Assembly (NCBI GenBank): GCA_033980235.1 | Contig: CM067075.1 | Span: 34,668,385-34,732,384 of the forward strand | From: Diadema setosum | Lineage: Eukaryota; Echinodermata; Echinoidea; Diadematoida; Diadematidae | Reading direction: 5' to 3' | DNA length: 64,000 bases | Part shown: piece after piece, positions 56,186-64,000 of the stretch | Position numbering within the stretch: position 1 is the stretch's first letter | How the letters are laid out: the number at the start of each line of letters is the position of its first letter | The notes under the pieces: model-generated | Databases searched by the model: none | What the model was told of the DNA's origin: nothing | Seen by the model: the letters and a program-made list of their open reading frames with translations, nothing else | Made by a program: the position numbers and the translations under genes

Positions 56186-56385
56186 ACATCAACTGCACCA
56201 ATGATGTGTTCGGTTTTTGCTTCGAATCCTGTGGGAGTGATAGGTTTGACAATGTAGTCTGTCCCAGATGGGGTACAAATAGACATTTTCGGAGAAGTCC
56301 AATCCAATGAGACTACGACACAGTATCAGCATCGTTCTCGCCATCATCCCGACTCGTAAAGCGATCCTGTAGTCAGAATTTTATC
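56182..56385 (+). other. Putative 5'UTR exon 1 of receptor gene 5
   Basis: Ends at ATC|GTAAGT (56386). Intron 56386-57037 is 652 nt, the same length as in gene 2. An upstream frame MMCSVFASNPVGVIGLTM ends in a stop within the exon. Confidence 0.5.
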
Positions 56386-57058
56386 GTAAGTGCCATTATA
56401 TTCATTTCCAGCTTTTCCTTCTCGATGTAATCACAGTTTCTTAGGAGTACAGACATATTTTTGATAAGATGGAATTTTTGGTCTTCGGATACAGCACGCT
56501 TTACTGGAACCAGTCTTCTTCTTTTTCTTCTTATTTTGTTATCTTTCATTTTTATCACTGAGCAAAGCATATACGTTCACAATTCCTATTTCCACTGCAC
56601 TTTGCTACATCTCTTGCAATCATGGCAGGCTTATGATTTTTCTGAATCATGTATGCAGGGTTTTATTTTGACTTTAGATACTGTTGAGGACTTTTTTTCT
56701 TTATTTACGTGATTTACACCATTTACTTTTCACTGGAGCTGAACAATAAATGAGACTGAAACTACACAAATTTTAGACTATCAGTATGGACTTTCTGAAT
56801 GCTTGGTAAAACATTTGCAAACACCAAAATAAGAGATACTTAATATGAATTCTATACAGATTTCAACAATTATGAGTTTTACCAAATAGCAAAGATAATT
56901 TTGACATCACTTTTATTGAATTTCCTTGCAATCTTCATAACATGTAAGAATCTCTTTTGTCTTATTACCTGCCTGAATATCTGTATACCACTTCAAAATT
57001 TAATTCGAGTTCGATCGTTTATCTTTCTTGTTCCAAGACTGACGTACGCTTCGGCATC

Positions 57059-58246
57059 ATGTGGTCTTTGGTTGTAGCGATTAGTATCATAGTCTATGGA
57101 GACCTAGCATCTCCTGTAGACGGATTTCTTTATGAAACCGCCATCTTGCAGGACCGAACCCTAGACATAGAAAATGCAGGAACTCTAGGAATTCACAGAC
57201 ACAATTTCCAGTGGAAATCCTCTACCGAAAGTGACGAGACAAGTCAATCAGGTGATTCACCAAACCTCGACCAATTGCAGTGGGTATGGGTCTTTGAGTG
57301 GACCTGGGTGAATAGTCTGGAAATGAGCTGTGCCTTCGTTGGGATTCTAGGAAACCTGCTCGTTATCCTTGCATTACGGATGCAAGTAGGAGTCAATAAA
57401 CATTCGACCGACATCTTCATCGGAGCACTGGCAGTTTCTGATCTACTGACATCCATTTCTATCCTACCCTTACCTCTTGCTGTCAGGGTGCCGCGTAATC
57501 CAGTTGGTTCGCTCTACTGTAAGTTTGTATACACGCGTTACTTTATTTGGGTCCCAGTCAACATATCCATTTATACTCTTATAGGAATAGCCATCGAACG
57601 AACGATTGCAGTGGTGAGTCCACTACATTTCCGATCTTACGTCACCACTTTCAAAGTTTATTCATACATGGCGGCGGTGTGTGTTTTCTCGTTTATATCA
57701 TGTCTCTATTCAGTTGATATGGCGGTGGTCAACAACACCTGTAAGCTTCTACATGCATCCAAGTCCAGTAAAACCATCATGTTCTACCTACTCATGATCA
57801 GGTTTGGCTTTCCTTTTACCATCATGATCGTAACACAGTCGGTAACGGCATTGTCACTCCATCGACAATCACGCTGCGCGCGTAAAGGTCTTTCTCAGTC
57901 CTCCTCGGTATCGTCCACTCACATACGAGCTCGCAACCGTATGACCAAGCTGACCTTCCTCATAGTCCTGACATACATCTTGACATTTGCTCCTTTTCAC
58001 TTAACTAGCTTGGTATATGTCCTTCAGGGAAAGGAGTATTCGTACCTACGCAGTCCTCTTCACAACGCTGTGTCTGTGCTGATTTGTGTCAACTCTTGCG
58101 CCAACCCTTTCATTTACGCATCCCAGTACCCAAGGTTCCGAGCTGCCATTACAAATATGTTCAAGTGCAAACGATCTGACAACCGGGAACATCTCTTTTC
58201 TATTCAGGAAAAGTCGTACAATGCAGAGAATGAACGTAGTCATTAA
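57059..58246 (+). CDS. Class A GPCR, receptor gene 5
   Basis: Orphan rhodopsin-family receptor, 395 residues. Start chosen at the Met shared by all copies (MWSLVVAIS); the frame is open upstream but that is intron. The acceptor has changed: the sisters' TTCCACCATAGAGATATCAG is partly deleted, leaving TTCCAAG at 57037 as the likely site, so the UTR here is only about 21 nt. The ectodomain has lost the NSS sequon (reads WKSS) and differs from the others in 21-50 (GFLYETAILQDRTLDIENAG). N99, D128, Cys 154, ERT 180-182, NPFIY 349-353 are kept; TM3 reads IWVPVNIS (others MWVPVHMS), ICL2 reads TTFKVY, ICL3 CARKGLSQSSS. Tail TNMFKCKRSDNREHL with SIQEKSY near the end. Confidence 0.93.
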   Translation: MWSLVVAISIIVYGDLASPVDGFLYETAILQDRTLDIENAGTLGIHRHNFQWKSSTESDETSQSGDSPNLDQLQWVWVFEWTWVNSLEMSCAFVGILGNLLVILALRMQVGVNKHSTDIFIGALAVSDLLTSISILPLPLAVRVPRNPVGSLYCKFVYTRYFIWVPVNISIYTLIGIAIERTIAVVSPLHFRSYVTTFKVYSYMAAVCVFSFISCLYSVDMAVVNNTCKLLHASKSSKTIMFYLLMIRFGFPFTIMIVTQSVTALSLHRQSRCARKGLSQSSSVSSTHIRARNRMTKLTFLIVLTYILTFAPFHLTSLVYVLQGKEYSYLRSPLHNAVSVLICVNSCANPFIYASQYPRFRAAITNMFKCKRSDNREHLFSIQEKSYNAENERSH

Positions 58247-58674
58247 TTCTTTAGGTGTGCACCCTCACGCATCTATTTTGAGAGTTCAAGCAAAACCCCT
58301 CGGAAGTATAGGGAATAATATAATGTAAGTCCTATGTAGAATTGAATAGAAATGAAACTTATAATGTCATACTGAAATCTTGAGTGTATTATGATATTGA
58401 AGCAAAATGAAGCTATATTATCGACATTTAAGATTGACAATGGTCACTGGGTGCCTCAGAGAAATTGAAATGCATAAGGCTGAATGTACCATTCAACCAC
58501 CCATCAGAGAAAGTTGAAGAGGAACGTCCATTCTTGGTTACAAAATGTACCATTTAAAGCTGTATTTTATTAAGAAGGCAGACCAAAAGTTCAAGGAAGG
58601 CGGGCAACATTTTTCTTCATTTTGTTAACTTATGAGATGAAGCACTACCATGTTGATTCACAAAGGGAATCAAT
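58247..58674. other. Downstream block of gene 5, first part
   Basis: Paralogous to the blocks after genes 1 and 2 (ttgacaatggtcactgggtgcc, gaaatgcataaggctg, acccatcagagaaagttga). No gene. Confidence 0.55.
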
Positions 58675-59066
58675 GATTCAATAATTCAATTCAAGGAATC
58701 AATGACTTCATTTTGTTTGATCAACTTGCTACTTTTCTTAGCATTGATACCATAAGTTTAATCATTAACATCATACAATACATTGTACATTCCGCAAACT
58801 TTATAATATTCTCGACATCTTGTATTTTTGCATGTTACTTCACTTTTGACTTTAATATACTGTACTAAGCCTATATTTTATTTTTGGAACCCACATCCTA
58901 CAAGCTTTGCTTTTTATTGGGTTCCGCATATTACACGTCAATTATACGTCCTTGTATATTTGTGCAATTTTGTTTCAAAGCGACCATTGTGTTAAAAACA
59001 TTTCTTTTTCAAAATCAAATGGAATATAAAACTTGTATGAAATGTGGAATATGGAGCATGAATAAA
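58675..59066 (+). mobile_element. LINE 3' end after gene 5
   Basis: Breaks the conserved gaatcaatgatcagggaatg segment, with aatcaatga repeated at the left edge (58669 and 58700). Contains gaacccacatcctacaagctt and tattgggttccgc, matching the 3' UTR of the LINE family at 5680-5725. No coding sequence and no clear tail repeat. Confidence 0.6.
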
Positions 59067-60344
59067 AATGATCAGGGAATGTTAATCCAAAAACAAGGGA
59101 CTCGAAAGTCACTGAAAGTTATTGACTGGACTAGCCCTAGAAATGTAAAAGGAGAATGCTTATGTGTGTGTGTGTCTGTGTGTGTGTATGTATATGTATG
59201 TGCGTGCGTATCTGTGCATGTGCGTGCGCGTGTGTGTGTTAGAGTCAAAGAGTGCACACCGTTGAATGTACATGTCTGTAACTAAGAAATGAAAAGAGGA
59301 CTCTAAAAGACACACTTAATCACACTATTCCGCCAAAAAACAAAAAAAAAAATGTTTGAGATAAACTGCTAGAAAACACACTTTTTTGCCTGTTTTATTC
59401 TACTAAATTTTAGCATAATGTAGAAGAAGCCTTGCTCTTCCAGAAAATATGAAAAATTAAAGATCAGCTCGGTTAACCCATTTCACGTATTTTCAGTCCT
59501 CACACAAAATCAGTGTGTGCGACTTTTTGTTCATTTTGTGATGCATGGTCACATATCTGTTCTCGAACATATTGAATAAAAAAAATGTCCGAATAAGAAG
59601 TTTTATGAGTGGGGGACACTACCACTAATGCAAACGTGCTTAAGGTATGAGGTAATTCTTCACATTTTCACTTCTTTTATTGAAATGTGAATGCTCCCAG
59701 ATCTAACATCCTTATAACATTCAGCGTACACTGTGCTGAAACTGCAAATTAAATGTGTACAACGTAATGTAGATAGCAATTTATCTGTCACTGCAAGAGA
59801 AACATGTTAGTGTGTCAAAGTTTCAACAACTTTTGATGACAACATACGTCTGGTCATCATAGTGGGGCTATATTTCATATTATGTTACTTTCAACAACAA
59901 CAAAGAAAAAACTGGTTTGGCATTAACGTTCCTCAGCCTACGGTTATATCTACCTATTCAGGAATAAATTTCGCCTTTTTGTTCTAAAGCGTTTCACGAC
60001 GACAATTGTTCCAGTGATAATGAAAAGCTCTCACTTTAACTAAAAAATGATATGAACACAATATTAAAAGTACTACATATTAGTCGTTTAAAGTACCATA
60101 CTCACGAACACCCTTTACCCAATGACGAATTTCTAACGGGTAATTCAAACCTGTGAGCGTGTGTGTGTATGTGTGTGTGTGTGTGTGTGCGTGTCACTGT
60201 AACAATCAAGCTGGAATTTATTGGGGAGAAAGTGAATGATATATTTCCACAATGGCTTGTTGAGCATTCAACGTTAATTGGTATTTGTTACTATACTTTC
60301 AGACGGTGATGGTACAGTTTTTGGTTTATGGAACATACAATCCT
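59067..60344. other. Unit 6 spacer, first part
   Basis: Starts with the downstream-block words gatcagggaatgttaatcc and ggactagccctagaaatg, then a GT-rich microsatellite (59164-59240). From about 59640 it is paralogous to 52790-53300 (attgaaat, ctgaaactgcaaa, tcaacaacttttgatgacaa, cgtcactgtaacaatcaagc). No gene. Confidence 0.55.
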
Positions 60345-60645
60345 TAAAAGAATAAAACGTTGTTTTTTTTTCTTCTTTTTTAATGAAAATCGGATATAAA
60401 ATGGCTGAGATATCCAAAACCAAAGAGATCCTAATAAAGGGTGAGCCCAACCTTTTATTTGGGTGACTCTGTCTTACTCCCTTTTTTTATCTCGGTCATT
60501 TCAAAACACATTTTTCATCAGTTACATTTAAATCCTCTTTAAATAAGTATTCTCTGTAATATTTTAAGTTAGTGAATTGTAATTATGTTTTTTTAAAAAA
60601 AGTTGAAATCTGAATCAACATCTCAGCCAAATGCATGCCATCCAT
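60345..60645. mobile_element. Old TTAA MITE remnant, unit 6
   Basis: Same place as in units 3 to 5: aaaatggctgagatatcc, aataaagggtgagcccaacc, atctcggtcatttcaaaac, right end catccaTTTAA (TTAA 60646-60649). This copy keeps AATAAAGGGTG as in 20941-21322. Confidence 0.65.
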
Positions 60646-61596
60646 TTAAGGAGCAAGAGCCTACCCTGAATGTTTAATAGCTAATCTTGAAGTTAAGGAA
60701 CATCGACTGAACGTAACTCCTGACTCCCTGCACATTAACATCCTATTAATAGAGAGTGCAGGGAAATGAATTGAATAGGAAATCCATTAGCGACATCTGT
60801 GAAGGAAAAGACCTAAGAAACTGAGAACTCCAGATTGATTTCTTGATGTTTCGCTGTCCTTTGATATTTCATTCCATGCATATGAGAAAAATAAATTGAC
60901 CGTGCTCGGAACTCTTTTCAGTGTAGTCATTATGGACTGATCGATAAAACTGTGCAAAAGAAATAAAGTAACTGTTCAATGGAAATACAGCAAGTGAATA
61001 ATACCCGACTCCTTTTATTCCTGGATTCACCTTTAAAATTCTTAACCGTTGTTGTTTTGAGGGGCCATGAAAAAAAAAACCCGAATAAATGATCGTGATG
61101 CTACCCGTAAATCCCCCCCCCCCCCCCCCTCCTCCGTTTGTCCCCACTCATGTGATGGTGAAGGACAAGGCTTTACACACGCACTAAGAATCGATTTATC
61201 TGGATACGTTCGAAGATGCGATTAGGAATATTTCAGGTAATTGAAAGAAATACAGCATACAAAGGAATTATTGTACGAAACTAATGTTACGTTGAGTTGT
61301 TTCTTTTGCAACTGACTGTAAGTCACCTGTACAATATCGGCTCATGTGACAACAATGCCAGTATCGTACGACCATCCAGATGTCTCGTTTTCATCCAATG
61401 TCATTGCTTTAGTTTAGATGCCCTGTCATATCATTGTTCGTTGTTGTTTTTCAAGCAATGGTTGAATTTTTGCGATAGACATTGCTCACGTTGATGACGA
61501 GTCCCGAGTTAAGTATGACACTCGGGCAGGTGTCTATGGGAAATGTTTGTTGTAGCAAAATCAATCCGTCCTCAACGGGTTAAAGCTCGGACACTT
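60646..61596. other. Unit 6 spacer, middle part
   Basis: Paralogous to 53790-54270 and 55140-55580 without the minisatellite element (ccattagcgacatctgtg, gaaataaagtaactg, a C tract at 61112-61128, gtcacctgtacaatatcgg). No gene. Confidence 0.55.
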
Positions 61597-62708
61597 GGGC
61601 CCTGCACACCTTTCCAGGCAAGCCTTGCGACTTGCGAAGAACAATATTTGCTATCCGGGGGTCCCCGCAGATGACCCGCACATGACAGCACCTAGCACGT
61701 ATCTCACCCGTAGTTGCCCGGAGTTGCGCACGCAAGTCCTCCTTACCCGCAGCCAAGTTTTGGCCCTGTCACACCTTTCCGGGCAAGATACGCGGGCTTG
61801 AAACGTGTGGGGATTTTCCAGCACGCAGGACAGATTTTGCAGGCGGGCAAGGATTTGAGCGAGTTTCGCAGGTGACTTACCAGCTGGACCCTTGCTACTT
61901 ACGTTCTACTTACGTCCATTCCGTTTGACCTGCGTGTAGGCTCTTGGGTGGCGAATGATGGCTGACAATGACTCGGTGAAGAAATTCCTCTGAAGGAATC
62001 TGATATGGCAGATGTCCCACAGTGCTATGCAGATGACACGCCCTTCCGGTGGGAAAGCATACATCCACGGGCAACATACTTCAAGCGGGTAAACTGCCTG
62101 TTACTACTGGACGTCAGCCTGGACGTCAGCGGGCAATCCCTGCGATTCACCGGGAAAACTTTTTGCCATGCTCAAACCTTGGCTGCGGGTAAATCGGACT
62201 TGCGTGCGTACCTCCGGGCAACTACGGGCGAGATACGCGCTATGTACTGTCAGGAACTGGCCAACTACTGGCTGGTCCGGGTAGCAGTCCCCCGCAGATA
62301 AACCCGCAATGCTCCTCCAAACACGATGTGACAAGGCCTTGATAATACTCAAAACTAGTTCCGGGTGAGTCGCAGGGTTTTGCCTTTAGAGGTACAGGTA
62401 GATCACCAGTAGGAGGCCCTTTATCCTAGCGGCAGCACCACGCAGGCAACTCATGCGAGGGTTCTTTGCAGACCCTGTGTGTCGCTCGCAGCTGAAAACA
62501 GATCGGTTTCGAAGCTCCCACGCACTTCACACGGAATACACGCAAGTAGCACGTAAGTAGCACGTAAGTAGCACGCGTTTAGCAGGTAGGACGCAAGTAC
62601 GGAACTCGCCAACGTCCTTGTCCGACCGCGGAAAATGTTCCTGCGAGCTGGAAAATCCGTACTCGCAACAAGCCCGCTTAGCTTACCCGGAAACGTTTGG
62701 CAGGCCTT
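61597..62708. mobile_element. 1.1 kb TIR DNA element, copy 2
   Basis: Diverged copy of 4291-5375: left end cctgcacacctttccaggca, right end acccggaaacg...aggcctt, internal ccctgtcacacctttccggg (about 61763), and shared words such as ggcaactacgggcgagatacgcg and ggattttccagca. It contains three tandem (cacgtaagtag) units near 62540-62570. The unit 4 paralogue (ggctcggatacttacttataac) lacks it. The short GC-richer frames inside are not conserved as proteins between the two copies. Confidence 0.75.
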
Positions 62709-63119
62709 TATTTTTAGCCTGTATGATATAGTCCGACCAGTTTATTATAGGAGGCCAAAGACTAATTATGATCAGGTTCACCAATAATGCTGTAATTGAC
62801 GTTTGCAGTCGCTAGAGTGTTCTGGAAGGCACGTAGGTAATAATCATGTAGGTCACAGTTTCTGTTCCTGTGCAGCTTTAAGTCCCCTTTAAATCTGCAA
62901 GCCTGTAAATATCTCAGGGGTGCGGAACGAGTGTCAGTGTATATGCTCGTGTGTAGGTCGTATATATGTGTGTGTGGGGGGGTGTCCTTTGGGCTGAGCG
63001 GGAGTCGGTTAATGGAAGCATGAGGAGTTCTCATGCAGCTAGGAGCCTCGGGACGTTTTTCAATTTGGGATGGGCTATGTGACGAAGGAAGCGGAGGGTA
63101 AAAGTCAATCTGCAATTCA
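62709..63119. other. Unit 6 spacer, end
   Basis: Paralogous to 46880-47330 and 55590-56040 (ggaggccaaagactaattatgatc, tctggaaggcacgtaggtaataa, gtgcggaacg then a GT-rich part). No gene. Confidence 0.55.
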
Positions 63120-63192
63120 ATCTGCGCAGAAAGGTCATTGCGCAACTCGCTCCAATGTGCCTGCGTATTTCAGGTGTTTTTCTATTGGTGAT
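63120..63192 (+). promoter_or_regulatory. Conserved promoter-like block, unit 6
   Basis: ATCTGCGCAGAAAGG, CATTGCGCAACTCG, CAATGTGCCTGCGTATTTCAGG, inverted CCAAT (ATTGG 63184-63188). One change in the TGCGCCTGCG word (TGTGCCTGCG). Confidence 0.5.
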
Positions 63193-63349
63193 ACTCGATC
63201 TACGACATTGGCATGTAAAGATTTGTTTGAGATGGGGTACAAATAGACATCTTTCGAGAAGTCCAATCAATTGAGACTACGAGACACTGTCAGCATCGTT
63301 TTCACCATAATCCCGACTTGTGAAGAGTGTCCATAGTCACACCTTTGAC
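63189..63349 (+). other. Putative 5'UTR exon 1 of receptor gene 6
   Basis: Ends at GAC|GTAAGT (63350). It lacks about 40 nt found in the others (the bases between tgtaaagatttg and tttgagatggggtac). The intron runs past the window end; the last 20 bases (cgagtccgatcgtttatctt) are the conserved approach to the acceptor, so the coding exon should begin within about 50 nt beyond 64000. Confidence 0.5.
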
Positions 63350-64000
63350 GTAAGTTATATTCTGTGGCAGCTTTTCATTCTCTTACCCTATCTGATGACA
63401 GTTTCTTTGGAGTACGAATATATTTTGATAAGATGGAATTTTCGGTCTTCGGATACAGCACGCTTTACTGGACCCAGTCTTCTTTTTCTTCTTCTTCTTT
63501 TGTCCTCGTTTTTATCACCGAGCAAAGCATACAAGTTAACAAGTTCCAATTTCCAATGTACTTTGCTACATCTGTTGAAGTAATGGCAGGCTTATGATTG
63601 TTTTGACTCATGAATGTAGGGTTTTATTTCGATATCAAATACTGTTGAGGACTTGTTTCCCTTCATTTACGTGATTCATGCCATTGATTTTTCGCAGTAC
63701 CTGAACAACAGATGAAACTGAAACTACACAAATTTTAGACTATCAGGATGGACTTTCTGAATGCTTATTAAAACTTTTGCAAACAACTAAATAAGAGATA
63801 GTTTATACAAATTCTGATTTTAAGAATTATGAGTTTTACCGAATAGGAAAGATAATTTTGTCGTAACTTTCATTGAATTTCCTTGTAATCTTCATAATGA
63901 GAAGTTTGATTCTTAATCTCTGTTGTCTTATTACTTGCTACAATATCTATACGTGTATATGTCACTCCAAAACGTAATTCGAGTCCGATCGTTTATCTTT
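63350..64000 (+). other. Intron of receptor gene 6, window-truncated
   Basis: Paralogous over its length to 48037-48720 and 56386-57025: cagtttctttggagtacg, ttcggtcttcggatacagca, gttgaggacttg, gattcatgccattgatttttcgcag, ggatggactttctgaatgctt, cattgaatttccttg. No gene in it. Confidence 0.6.

Noticed and set aside
55769..56257. 162-codon frame before gene 5
   Set aside because: Built from a GT microsatellite, a G tract and exon-1 sequence; interrupted or different in sister units.
1..64000. CRISPR array, operon or prokaryotic origin features
   Set aside because: The window is eukaryotic; repeats are microsatellites, transposons and segmental duplications, with no regular spacer array.

Overview
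This is a eukaryotic, animal-type window: AT-rich, with long non-coding stretches, spliced transcription units and many nested transposons. The tandem family of rhodopsin-type receptors, the transposon mix and the recurrent AGGCCTA-type words suggest a marine deuterostome invertebrate, most likely an echinoderm such as a sea urchin. That assignment is inference and I cannot name the species.

The core is a tandem array of class A (rhodopsin-like) G-protein-coupled receptor genes, all on the + strand. Five complete coding exons lie at 10853-12040, 19532-20725, 40294-41481, 48763-49959 and 57059-58246. A sixth gene is represented by its promoter and first exon (about 63120-63349), and the window ends just before its coding exon. 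Each unit repeats the same plan: a spacer, then a GC-richer promoter-like block (CTGCGCAG, TTGCGCAA, TGCGCCTGCG, then an inverted CCAAT box), a short 5'UTR exon ending in a GTAAGT donor, an intron of about 0.65 kb (longer where transposons entered), a pyrimidine-rich acceptor, about 20-35 nt of UTR, one uninterrupted 395-398 codon reading frame, and a conserved downstream block. The receptors are nearly identical from TM1 to TM3 and differ most in the N-terminal ectodomain and extracellular loops 2 and 3.

The rest is mostly mobile DNA. In order: a degenerate AT-rich array (3000-9260) hosting a 1.1 kb terminal-inverted-repeat element (4291-5375) and a 5'-truncated LINE (about 5466-9145, - strand); a palindromic TTAA-flanked MITE (12190-12554) and a LINE remnant (about 12618-13210) after gene 1; a 1.63 kb tandem duplication before gene 2 (14815-18070); a 382-bp TTAA MITE after gene 2 (20941-21322); a 5.25 kb LTR element with identical 178-bp LTRs (23015-28263, - strand), itself carrying a 0.77 kb foldback MITE; a transposon-rich block (28456-33000); an AAACGT-rich element (34940-36010); a CACTG-ended MITE in the gene 3 intron (39389-39918); a foldback element (42609-43050); LINE 3' ends at 44673-45345, 47731-47940, 52205-52520 and 58675-59066; a GTCCGTCC minisatellite element (54270-55135); and a second copy of the 1.1 kb TIR element (61597-62708).

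The duplications can be ordered from shared insertions: units 3 to 6 share an old MITE remnant that I do not find in units 1 and 2, so the array has at least two subfamilies. The receptors look like parallel chemosensory or orphan receptors that share promoter architecture and differ in the extracellular face; their ligands cannot be read from the sequence.
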